Of a stretch of 64,000 nucleotides of DNA, positions 1 through 11,000 are shown piece by piece; within the stretch, counting starts at the first letter, position 1, and the number at the start of each line of letters is the position of its first letter. Made by a program: the position numbers and the translations under genes. The notes under the pieces were generated by a model that was not told the DNA's origin, searched no databases, and saw only the letters and a list, made by a program, of their open reading frames with translations. Source of the stretch: Sesamum alatum (Eukaryota; Streptophyta; Magnoliopsida; Lamiales; Pedaliaceae); assembly GCA_034509735.1 (NCBI GenBank), contig JACGWO010000012.1, positions 25,077,188 through 25,141,187 of the forward strand, read 5' to 3'.

Positions 1-397
1 AGAGTTCTTCAAAGAATTTCTCACGTTAGTTCAAAAAGACCAGTAAGTAACCCTCTTTATTGAGCAACTAGTTGAGTACTGCCACATGTAACCTGTTTCT
101 AAACTATCTCTACACCGTTCCTCTTTGTAACATAGATCACTTATATTGTCAGGTGTGGAGCCCATGGATTGGGAACCCACAGGCGACTCAGGTTCCTTAG
201 CAACTACTACTCAGCACTCTTCTTTTTCTTACCGAGTTTCCAGAGGAGTCCATTATACCCACTTATAACCATTCCAATTTTCCGACCACAACCAACATGG
301 GATATAAAAACATGCATAATAAGCCAAAATTAATTTGCCAAACCTCACAGAGCAACAATCACTTGAAAGCACTATTAAGTGGTCATAGAAGTGTTAC

Positions 398-3291
398 CTT
401 TTCCGTCCCTTTAACAACAAAATATCCTCCAGGATCAAGCGGACATTCACCTAAACAGAACAGGTAATGCACTTATCAATGACAAGTTTAATAAAAAGCT
501 ACAGTGCAAATAGCCTTGCTCTATGATAATGCATATGAATGTAATATGCAATTCTATGCAAAATAATTAGACATACCATATCTGGCAAGTTCTTCTTCAT
601 CCTTCCCGTACAATATGCAACAACAACTTCTTAACATGATTGGCATTCTTCCAATAATGACATCTCTCTGAAAAATTTAACTCAACAGATGAGTGTGCAT
701 AACATCATTTTTAGTCATGTTATGCATCTCCATATTTGTGAATCTTTACAAATAAACAAGCTCTCCACTGAAATTACCTTCATTTGAGTTGTCTTTGAAC
801 CATGGCTTCCTGTAATATATTCTATGTTCACGAATATTGGAGCCGCGTAGCTGGAATCAATGGCACATTAGGAGAGATTAAAAGGAGCAGTAGGAAAAAT
901 GATGTACTTCTCATTTCCAGGAAAGACAATCAAAAGAAACTTTCTGATTACCTCAGCTTGAATTTTAAAAGACATTGAAGAACAACATGTGGTGCAAAAT
1001 TAACTTTTGGATGCTATACTCAAGATAGATATTCTGCAATCAAGTATAGCCTTATTACATATATCAAGGCGGTGTTTTACTGATCCTGTTTCTAAAATCT
1101 TAAACCCTTCTTAAACCCTATTTTAAAATCTTACAAGATCTATTTGGAACTTATAATATGTCATACCTTACTTTAAAAATAAACTCTTGTAATGTTTATA
1201 TAAAATTAGATAATAGACTTATAAGATGTTATTAATTGTAATTTTGTAATTAATATGGTCCAAACTTAAAGGAGTCTGTTAAAATTTTAAGAATAAGTTG
1301 AGTATTCCTTACTTTTCTATATAAGATCTTAACATTTTACACTTGGATTTTATAAGCTCGTTCTTTAAAATTTTATCAAATATTTTAAACAATCCTATAA
1401 GTTTTCAAACATCTTATAAGATCTCATAACCTCAGCCAAATACCCTCTAAATTGCAGCAACCAACAAGTGGTCTAAGCAGTGCCTATGTGTCCCACCTCA
1501 AAAGCTGCAGATTAAACTTGTAAACCCAACACAGGCAAAACTATTATCACATGCTAGAATTTGAAAAGAGTCTTTCTATTTTATGTTCCCTACAGAAACT
1601 CCTTATCTAGGACAAGCTACATCCTGAATACCAAAAAGAAACCGCGGCCGCACAGCACTTTGGACTGATAATATACCTGTCACTCACATAATGTACCGCA
1701 AACTTTTAATGAGGCAAAAACTTCACCAATACTCACTCCATTTTGCAGAAACCCCATGAGAAAACAATGAGACGAAACTACAGAAAGAAAACAAGAAAAA
1801 GAATCTTAGAGAAGGCACCTAATAGAGCACTTTATTTCTCTTCGTTCCTCAACCAACTTTGTATGCAGCATAAATCCTTACATGATAATGTTTTCCTTAA
1901 AACCAGGCCCATTTAGGCTCAATAAATCTGTTCAAATGCTCTATCAGAAGTTCACACCCTACCTAGGTGCCTAAATATATTAGGCAATGTGCAACTCAGA
2001 TTCCCTCCTAGTCCTAATGCATGTAAGGTGAAGATATTAAAAGAACAGACACTCACGTAATGTCAGAGAGCCGGCATTTGTGGGGAGTAAGCTTTTCAGT
2101 TACACCATCTATTATCACTGATGGTTCACCAATGCGGACATCTTTGTATCTGCAACCAAGTACATGGAAAAGGAAAATAAATAATTTAAAAATGTATAGA
2201 GGAAAGAAATAATTTAAAAATGTATAGAGGAAAGAAATCTTGTCAATAGAAAGTATAAATGCATATATAACTTCTTTGAACGTAAAGCAAATTAAATGGC
2301 AGAATAAAATACAACTTTTCACCTCAAATAAATACTTGGGTCAATCTTAGAGGTAATGAGATCATTGGCTTGAACAATCTTTTTTATCTGCGTCCTCACG
2401 AAGTAATTGAAGGAGTCCAAGTGCTGCTTCACAAGACCTCTCACCTACATTTGCACAGTAACCAGCAGTCAATAATGAACTCATAGAAACCTTTTCCAAG
2501 AAAAATAAGTCAGATAACAAAAGGAAGTTACCAAGAATTCTACAAAAATCAACAAGCCTACACTAATCTACTTCATTTTTATGCTCGCCTATTGCTAAGG
2601 CTCAACTCAGACATTGTATGTGATACCTTGTGAAGGCAAGAACAAGGAATCTGAAGATAATCTCAAACGCAACTGATAAAACATAAAAACGATATACAAA
2701 GAATGACCAAAATAAATAGTCTTACAACTATTTTCATTAACAATCTCATTTCCAATGAATTACACAAGCCACCCAATAAAATATAAGATACATCACTCCC
2801 TTCATTCACTTCTCATCACTAATTTCATGTAATAAGAAAGCCACTCTTCCACAAACTCAAAAAACTAACAGAAACTTGAGCAAAATAACAATAATATGAG
2901 CAATTAAAGTCTGTCAGTTCTTCCCTATATAAAGAAACAAAAATATCACATTGAAAGAGTTCTTACTTCGATTCCAACCAAAAACAAAGTGTGAAATACC
3001 AACAAATTAAAAACAACCAAAAATTATACCTTCAAGAACTCGGGGAGCAACTGGAACTTGTCGACAGCATTCTTCACTGGTGCGGCAAGAGCTTCCTTGT
3101 CGATTCCCAAACTATTATCAACACAAATATTAATTCAAGTGATCAAACAATAAAACGTCCATAATACACATACGCATAGCTACGAACTAGCAACGCATGT
3201 ATACATATATACTAAGTATGTAACTATTGATTGCAACACACCTCTTCTCCTGTAAATCAGACAAAGCAGGGTCGTTTTCTCTCACTACCAT
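398..3291 (-). CDS. NRPC2: DNA-directed RNA polymerase III second-largest subunit (RPC2), 5' part
   Basis: Seven coding exons read on the minus strand: 3242-3291, 3030-3111, 2323-2444, 2057-2149, 778-850, 577-667 and 398-450. They total 564 nt (188 residues) and every junction phase agrees. The protein begins [13 protein letters not shown] and contains [44 protein letters not shown] and [16 protein letters not shown]. These are the N-terminal protrusion blocks of the beta-like subunit of RNA polymerase III, which with the largest subunit forms the active centre that makes tRNA and 5S rRNA in the nucleus. [10 protein letters not shown] is shared with Pol I and II beta subunits, but the N-terminus and the [20 protein letters not shown] stretch fit Pol III. 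Full-length relatives have more than 1,100 residues, so most of the gene lies left of the window. I recognise no exon in 1-397, which should be intron. The start is the first ATG before conserved sequence. A 29-bp tandem duplication sits in the intron near 2179-2238. Confidence 0.93.
2179..2238. repeat. 29-bp tandem duplication in an NRPC2 intron
   Basis: The unit AATAATTTAAAAATGTATAG plus GAGGAAAG is repeated twice back to back inside the intron following the second coding exon block. It is AT-rich and probably a replication slippage product. Confidence 0.7.
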
Positions 3292-3320
3292 TTCTCAATT
3301 CTCGGTATCCAGAACTGCAC

Positions 3321-3351
<31 letters not shown>

Positions 3352-3361
3352 AGGGAGGGAG
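3321..3361. repeat. GA/GGGA microsatellite upstream of NRPC2
   Basis: A run of GA dinucleotides passes into GGGA units about 30 bases upstream of the NRPC2 start codon. On the gene's own strand it is a CT-rich tract, common in plant 5' leaders. Confidence 0.85.
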
Positions 3362-3982
3362 CAGGGCTTAAACCCAGAACCCTGTATATGGAGCATAAAT
3401 AATAATGGGGTCGGATCACCTAGCGATTTCAGGTTAAGTGGGTGGGTCAAACAAACGCCGACCGGAATCCACACATCTGGGTCGGGTTGACTTAAACAAA
3501 ATGTGATACGGGGTAGGTCACGGCTATAATTTTCTAGAACCAACCGTTGGGGTTAAGTGTTCCAATCACTTCTCAATTGTTGTATGTGATGAGTGGTTAA
3601 TATGATAATTAGTAGAATATAGGAAAATTTTTATATGAATTATTAATATTATATTTATTTGTTCGTATTCGTTTATTTTTACATGTAGGATAAATGATTG
3701 ATAGAATTCGCTTGAATAAAATATTTTTTTTTTTTTTTTGTGTGTGTTTAACCAAATAAATAAAATGTGTAACATGATCCAATTATACTATCACCACCCT
3801 CGGGCCAGAAAAGTTATCAGGCCTTATACAGGGTCGGATGGATTACTATCGGGCTATTATTTCTTATAATAAACTAAAAATAAGGGTACATTGTAGCCAA
3901 CTCATTCTTCTCAGGCCTTGTAAACGGCTCCTAAAAATAAGAATATTGGAATACAATATTATTGTATAAAATTGAGAGAGTT

Positions 3983-4235
3983 ACTAGCCGTCGTAGCATG
4001 TCATTTCTGCGTGCATATAATAAATAATTTTTTTATGTTTTTAAATATATCATAAATAAGAATAAAATATATAAACTAACTAATCACAATAAAAAAAAAA
4101 GAAAGAAAGAAAAAATTAATTTATCAGTTAATATAAAATTTAGAAAGTTGAATAAAATAATTATCTTATCAGTTGAGGATTATTTTTTTTATTACAAAAA
4201 AGTAGTGCGGCGGTATCATTAACCATCATTTGAGA
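3983..4235 (-). mobile_element. Helitron-like remnant
   Basis: On the minus strand this segment ends in a CTAGT-like terminus (plus-strand ACTAGCCG), preceded by an imperfect hairpin (GCATG...CGTGC). It shares long blocks with 30648-30955, for example TAATATAAAATTTAGAAAGT, TTATCAGTTGAGG and TAGTGCG-CGGT-TCATTAACC. The 5' TC end is missing here, so it is a truncated copy. Family assignment is inference. Confidence 0.45.
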
Positions 4236-4486
4236 CCACCAACAAGAATTCCTCCCAAGTAGCCAGAGCCAAACGAGTTCATGCTACTTATGTAGATAGG
4301 AACAACAAAATACGGCACATAAATCGCGAAAATGGGACGATACGGTGACCGTACCTGATTTACAAATGAGACATCAATATACAGTATCCACCAAGATGTG
4401 TAGTATCACAGAAACAGCATACTAAGTGAACGTATACACGAAAATCGGGGAAGAAAGATCATACGAAAACTAGTAGAATTGGCAGC

Positions 4487-6476
4487 CTAAGAGACAGTGG
4501 AGTCTGATGGCAACGTTTCCAGCTGAGGTTCTGCCTGAACCTCAGGCTGAGAGACTTCCTGGGCCGAGGTTTCTGTTTCCAAAGGTGTTGAGCTTTCAGG
4601 AGGTGGTGCAGAAGCTTCAATAATTTCAGGAGGCGTGAACTTGTTGATGTAGTAGCTTAGAGAGGGCCCTGAGTACTCGGCGGTCTGCACAACGGGTGGA
4701 TTCTTGCCTACCTGGAGAAGTATTGATGAAGCAGCAGCAACAGAGATTAGAGCAATGCCTGCCGCGATAGCTGCTGTGTTCTCTGCTCCGACAGCGGAAG
4801 AACCTGCAGTTCCAGAACTGATTGCACTTTCTGCAACATAAACTGCAGGCTGAGCAGGTCATGAAGAGAGTTAGATGTGGTATTCTCCAGCCGCAGGCCG
4901 TTTGCATTTATATTAAATCTCAAAGACAAAGGTAAAACGGCTTTTTTACTGAGCTGCACGCTGTGTTCTCAAATGTAGTTAGTGGTATTTGAAATTCTGT
5001 TGGATGCTTACCAGCACACACAAATTTTCTATATACAATAACTTCGTAACTATTTTCATAAAAGAGCAAGCTTCAGTCAAGTTGGAGACACGTAACATTG
5101 TCCGACAGAAACATGAACATTTGTAAGTGTATCAAAGAATCTCATCTCAGCTACGGTCTACGTGGAAAAACGTGCTCATTTTTCTGGTTTTTGAAATCCA
5201 AGACTTGAGCAGTAAACTTTCTACTTTGAACTTTTGCCCCAAAGTCAAGAAATGCATAAGAAATTCATTTGCTTACCTCGACCGAGTATATGTTCGTTTG
5301 TCCAGCTGTGTCCTTCTCTACATACCCAGTCCAGCCCTTTTTACGCGGTGGAAATGTACCGACCACTTTAGTTTTCTCCCCTGCTAGCCATTCCACGCTA
5401 ACTTTCCCGACCTGTTTCATTTTTACCAATCCGTCAGATGCCTTTCAAGAGGAAAGCAGCAAAGCGAACTGTAGTGTTTCTGGTGAAATTTTGAATGCTA
5501 TAAACATTCATGCTAAACTGTTGACTGATTTAAAGCGAGTGTATGATTGCCCTTTGCAGATCACCACGGAACCTAATTGGCACAGTAGGCCGAGACATGG
5601 AATGACCAAAGACGCAAGACCAAAGAATAATTGGAAGACAACAGCCGATATACATATATATATATGCAGAATATCCAATTTCCATCATATGTGAGGGACA
5701 ACTTCAACAATTTGAAAGGGGGAACATTTAAAACTTGATTATAAAGAAAGAGAGAGCCTCCTAGTTCCTACAGCATGATTAACCCTCTACTGGCTCCACC
5801 TCCAAACTGCTTTCTGAAATCTTTACTCAATGACCCAAATTGGATTACCGAATTTGGAGTTAAGGTTTCCAATCCATGATAATAAATCCACAATACTTGT
5901 TTGGATAATCTGTAACAGGGATTTCACATGTGATGGATTTTAATTTCATTTAATACAAAGCTATTTGTAATCCTTTCTCCAACTCCATTCACTATCCAAA
6001 TCAGTGTTAGTTCTCACTCCCAAATTCAACAGTCCTGACCCAAGAACATCATACTTCAGAAAGACTAAATCCAAAATCTCATCAAGACACAATTTCTTCT
6101 CAAGTTCCACTCCTGCTCGGGTTCCCAACCACTTTTCCTCATACATACCTACACAGACCACAAATTATACACATACACAGGCTCTTTCTCTTTTTTCCCT
6201 CTAAATGGACTAACTAAAACCTTTACAGCCAAATCCCTAATACAAAATCGAAAGGAGAAGAAAAAGCGGGAGTTTGAAGAAACTGACCTCTTTATCAGGC
6301 GCACATTCTTCAGTATTGCAATCATCAGCATCCTCGGAAGAAGCCCTCACTCTGACGCAGCAATAATGCACACTTTGCCTCTTCTTGAGCTGGCTCTTGT
6401 TGAACAACAACGATCTTGTGCCGGTTGCTGGTGCAGAAATGGCACAGCTATTTCCAGCTAATGCACACGCCATCAT
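4487..6476 (-). CDS. MPH1: MPH1-like thylakoid proline-rich protein (PSII maintenance under high light)
   Basis: Three exons, 6288-6476, 5277-5441 and 4487-4849, all with phase-0 junctions, encode 238 residues. The N-terminus (MMACALAGNSCAISAPATGT...) is rich in Ala, Ser and basic residues and looks like a chloroplast transit peptide. The middle exon (KMKQVGKVSVEWLAGEKT...) leads into EKDTAGQTNIYSVEPAVYVA. One hydrophobic helix, TAAIAAGIALISVAAASSIL, lies at about 143-162. The C-terminus is PSLSYYINKFTPPEIIE followed by a Pro/Glu/Ser-rich acidic tail. This layout and length match the plant-specific protein MAINTENANCE OF PHOTOSYSTEM II UNDER HIGH LIGHT 1 (Arabidopsis At5g07020, about 235 residues), a thylakoid membrane protein that protects and helps repair PSII. 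Two adjacent ATGs (6474-6476 and 6471-6473) could start it; I use the first. Confidence 0.88.
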
Positions 6477-8092
6477 AATATATCAATTCAAGAACTGTAA
6501 TTTTCGCTACACAAACTGCTGATATGCTTTCAATTTCTCTGCTACAGCAGCTTTCTGGTGAGAGAATGGAGAATGAGAAGAGAATGTGAAGAGAGAGGGG
6601 AAGAGTTTTGTGGTGGATTTTTGTGTTGTGTGTTGAGGGTTGGATTCTGAGTTTTGTGGTTGGATTTTAATGGAGGTTATGTTGGTTATGTGTCCACCTC
6701 TCTAAAGAGGAGAAAAAATAAATAAAAAATAATATTTTATTTTTATTTTATTAGTGCCTGTGACGCACTCAAATGCATATTTATAATTAGGGATGATTAC
6801 ACCCCCTCCCTTGATATTTGGTGTAATTATATATAGATTCTTTCTGATTTAAAAAATTATACCAAAATACTCTTGGTTATAAAATATGTCAAAACTCTCT
6901 AACAAAACTAATCAGTTTACCTTTCTACCCACAATATATGGCTAAAAAGAACATGAAAATTTAAAAGACTAAAAATATAAAATTAACGCTCTATATGTGT
7001 ATAATTGAACAGACGCTTTAGACTAAGAAGACAAAATTGTAGGAAATATTTTTTTCTATTATTAAAATATCACCAGGGATGTAAATACTATATTATATTA
7101 TCATAGTGATATGTTTTTATGATTGAGTTATCTGAATATATGTATCTCAAATATTTAGTTAAATTACATAATATAGTGTATATGTATAGTTTTGCACTGT
7201 ATAAATATGTTCGAAATAAAAAAAAATAGTGTATATATACATTAAGGAATAAATTTATTTTGACCGATCTAATTTATTTATTAATTAAAAATTATTTAAT
7301 AGAATAATACTTTAAATGTACTAATATAAAATAGAATGCTCTTCACACTAACCAATGGCGGTTTTAATGACACCGCTATATCATTTTTATGTGAAACTAA
7401 AAATGTCCTTTTACCCAATATAACTAGCTTGTTCAACTTTTAAATTTTATATTAATTAATAAATTAATTTTATTAATTTTTTTTAATGTGACAGTATTGA
7501 TTTATATATTTTATTTTTATTTATAATAATATATTTTAGAGAGCGAAAGAATAATTACTGTATGTGTGCAAAAATGGCATATCACAACTGGTTGTAAAAA
7601 GATAAAAATAGACCATTAGTAGGGAGGACATGTGGGTCCCTAGCTCTTATTTATAAATTTATATATGTTATAATTTATAAAATGTTACATTTCATGATAA
7701 AAATAAAATTAATAAAATATTTAGATAAAATAAAATTATAAAAAATTATAAAATAGATAACAAATTTATAATTAATTGACAAGTACTTGTTAAAATAAAT
7801 TAATAGTTTACTTTTTTTTAAATAACTTATACGCTCATAACAACATATTTCAAAATTTATACTATAAAATTTACTAAATATTTTATCAAATTCAAATATC
7901 TTATAAAATATTTTAAATTGCTTTTAAACTTACCCAAACACTTCTAAATTGCATCTCCCGTTCCATTTTGGCGCCAAAAGTAGTCCGGTAACCCTTCTTA
8001 AACCCTATCGCAAACCCCCACCTTCTCGGCCCCCGGATTGCACAGAATGGCGATATAGTTAATTGATTCTTGGCCTGAAACGAAGGCACTCG
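6477..8092. other. Divergent promoter region between MPH1 and the BRCT gene
   Basis: The two neighbours are transcribed away from each other, so this 1.6 kb holds both promoters. Positions about 6770-7900 are very AT-rich and contain MITE-like debris: around 6788-6960 there is a half-copy related to the GGGTAAATTAC family, and 7340-7560 shares blocks with the Helitron-like remnants in the other orientation. Close to the plus-strand gene are a perfect E2F palindrome (7966-7979) and a telo-box-like AAACCCTA at 8000-8007. Confidence 0.5.
7966..7979. promoter_or_regulatory. Perfect palindromic E2F binding site
   Basis: TTTTGGCGCCAAAA is a 14-bp perfect palindrome containing the E2F consensus TTTGGCGC on both strands. 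It lies 114 bases before the proposed ATG (8093) of the tandem-BRCT gene, with a telo-box-like AAACCCTA at 8000-8007 between them. Plant S-phase and DNA-repair genes often carry this pair, so S-phase expression of the BRCT gene is a reasonable inference. Confidence 0.75.
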
Positions 8093-11000
8093 ATGAACAG
8101 CTTATCTGGATTTCGCCCGAGAGTGAGCGTTTGGGTTTTTCTGTTTCAGTTTTTCTTTTATCAGTTTATATAATCAGACCTATTATGATTATTATTATTA
8201 TTTGTTTTGTTTCGAAATTGTTGTGTATGATCTCATCTGCATTTCTCCCTTTTGGGAAATATGTTTTTTGTTCTGGTTGGGGAATGCGCTATGATGTTAC
8301 TTTCACCATTTACAGCTACACCAGTGTTGCACCATCTGCTTTTATGCTTGTACTTGCAATGGAGCTACAATATATACATTTCTTGTTCCACTAATCATGC
8401 GAAAGTGTTTTTTTTGTTTTGTTTTGTTTTTTTTTTTTTTTTTTTTTTATGATGATATGAAGCATGGCTATCGGCACTGCTTTGACAATTGAATGTGGAG
8501 GCATTGGCAAAGATTACATTCAAGCAGAGCGTTGAGCTCTGTAAAATTGTGTGTTCAATGTTTACACTTAATGTTGCATCTACCATGAGCTTTTGCGAGC
8601 TTTGTAGTCGGCTTCTTTCTGTTTGTGTGGGCATATTTGGCATTCCTTTCAATGCGGGTATTAGGAATTGATGGCTTAGCTGTTCATCCAGCCAAAGGAT
8701 GCAGAACTTTGTGAAGATGGTGGTGCTGTTAAAATTAATAATATTTGTTGAAGTGCTTTTATATTGATGCACTATAGTAGTTTGGTAGACGACAGGGTAT
8801 ATCATTTGTTGCCAGCATGGAAATGGTGTAAAGCTACAGTTTCTGCTGGAGGAAAAGAATTAAAGAAATTATATGCTCTTTTAGTTTACCTTGGAAATTT
8901 TACAGGAATCATCTATGGTAATTGCCTATGTAACTGAAAGAGAACATGGTATTTGCACTGCAGGAAATGCGGCATTTTCTTTAACCTGATAAAGTGCTAA
9001 TAAATCATGTTATATTTCACTCAAAAATTCCTCACTCACAAGACTTTTTCTCTTGGTATTTGGATAGGAATTGCTTCAGAAGGGTACTGGCAACGGAGAA
9101 TCATTGAGGGAAGAAGGTGGATGTAACACTGATAAATTATTCATTTCTGGGGCTGACAGTTTACAGTTTAGTTTTGCTCAATCTGCCTACAGCGTAAGTT
9201 CCTTCCTGTAGCATAAATTTGGTTCTGCCACTACTCTTTAACATAAATAGTATAAAACACGGTTCTCTAAGGTTTTGTCAAAATCTATTTGTAGAGAGTG
9301 GTAAAAGAGGGGCATCTCTATACATCTATTGAGTCACCATTCAGAACTGATATTTGTCTAGCACTAGCTGAATCTTTCATAGATGTAATATTTTATGCTG
9401 CTTTGGTCTATCAACAAATTGTAGATAAGTTCTATAGTTTTACCTGGCTCTTAACTGACTTGAATTTGATGATATTTAGGGTCTTCTTTGTGGTTATGAA
9501 TGACCTCGCCTGTAATGAAGGTTGCCAGAATTGTTTATTCCCATTACTAGCTTTATTTTATTCTTATACATACAGCTCAAGTTGATTTGCTTGCTTATGA
9601 TACTATTTTTAACTGACAATTTTTTTTCTAGAAACTGTGTTTATATAAGAAAACCTACAAAGTTATATAACACGGTCTAAATTCATGCTTCCAGTCTACA
9701 TATCTTCTGCCAGTTCCGTTATTGGAATATTTGTCCCACTGAAACATCTATTTGAAGTCACATACACTTCTCGCATGAAGATAGATATGTAATGTTCCTG
9801 ATACAGAGTCCTATGTTGCTGGATGGCTTTCCTGTGTCCTGAAACTTTGTTCATGATCATCATAATAGTTAGTTATGCTTTCTAGTACTTGTTTCACGGT
9901 TTGAAAGTCACATTATCCACAAAAATCATATATGTTCTCTTCAGAAGGTGGTTCAGTTTTTTTTTGTCTGTCTTCAGATGTTAATTCCAAGAAACACAAC
10001 TTAACTGCTGATTTATTCCAAACAGAGTCCAATTATCCTTTTGTCACTGAAGTTCTTGAAAATTCTGCTAAGTCAAGTTAGAAGGATGTTACTTAAGTTT
10101 GTTCCATAATGCTGGTGCAGTAAATTGGTCTCCGACAATGGAGTTGGAAAGACTTGTTAACAAGAATGAAGTGTTGAGGCATGTGGAAACTGTGAATTTC
10201 TCTGAAGCTGCTGCTGATGCAGTAGAACTCTGTATAGCAGCATCTGAAGCATTGGTAATTAATGAAGTGATTGAGAGTAATTCATTTGCAGAACCTTCTT
10301 CTGCTTCAGCTATACTTGAAGCTGCTCTTCAGCTGAAACAAGCACGACTGGAAGCGTCGAAGACTAGATTTATTGGCTTCATTGATGAAATAAGCGAAAT
10401 CGATAATTTATCTGACTTGGACGACATAATTATGGAAAGCGCATACGAAGATGCAGGGATTCATTTTAATGAGTTGGTCAGAAATGAGTTAAGCGTATCT
10501 CAAGTTAAGGATACTTTCGACTCGGAACGTGAAGAAATTGTAAAACATGAGAAGATCCGTGCTTCTGCCACGATATTTCGTATACCTTGCGCTGATAGAT
10601 ATACATATAGAATGAAAGGTGCTACAGACAATGGTATACAATTAGGAAAGGAGTTGGCCACAGAATGTTTTGATGGTGACACACAAAAGAAGGTAGTTTG
10701 TAATCCAATGTGTGATTTGGGCACTGATGTCAGTTACCACAGTGAATGCTTGAGGACAGTTGAAGCTCAGGCAAAGCTTCTACTTTCAGTTTCAGCAGAG
10801 GTATGGTAAACTTTGGATTTGATTCATTTTGACAGTTGTCTACTTCTTTCCATTTCTTTTTTTCTCTTAAATGGCCTGTAACTAGGCAGGATTCAGGAGG
10901 ACCCTCTCCAGTTAGAGTAAAAAATCACAAGGTGCATAACGCTGACATCCAAAAAGCAGTAGTACATTGAAGCTCATTGAAATTTAGGGGGGAAGCCAAG

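Larger units (their letters stand above)
3292..4486. other. Intergenic: NRPC2 upstream region and MPH1 3' flank
   Basis: No gene is seen here. Positions 3321-3345 are a GA run followed by GGGA repeats, probably in the NRPC2 5' UTR or promoter (it would read as TC in the transcript). From about 3983 to 4235 lies an AT-rich element related to the one at 30495-30955, starting ACTAGCCGTCGTAGC and containing an imperfect GCATG/CGTGC hairpin. I read this as Helitron-like debris. The last about 250 bases are probably MPH1 3' UTR. Confidence 0.5.

Noticed and set aside
1..397. Next exon of the Pol III subunit
   Set aside because: The expected continuation after VKGTEK was not found in any minus-strand frame here, so this is treated as intron.
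4626..4959. Cys-rich minus-strand frames of 70-93 codons overlapping MPH1
   Set aside because: They are shadow frames of the MPH1 third exon and adjoining intron; the MPH1 frame is conserved and phase-consistent.
8060..8122. Coding-like frame DSWPETKALDEQLIWIS before the first BRCT-gene intron
   Set aside because: It has an in-frame TAG just after the nearest ATG (8048) and would enter the next exon in a frame that stops within about 20 codons. The overlapping frame MNSLSGFRPR joins cleanly.
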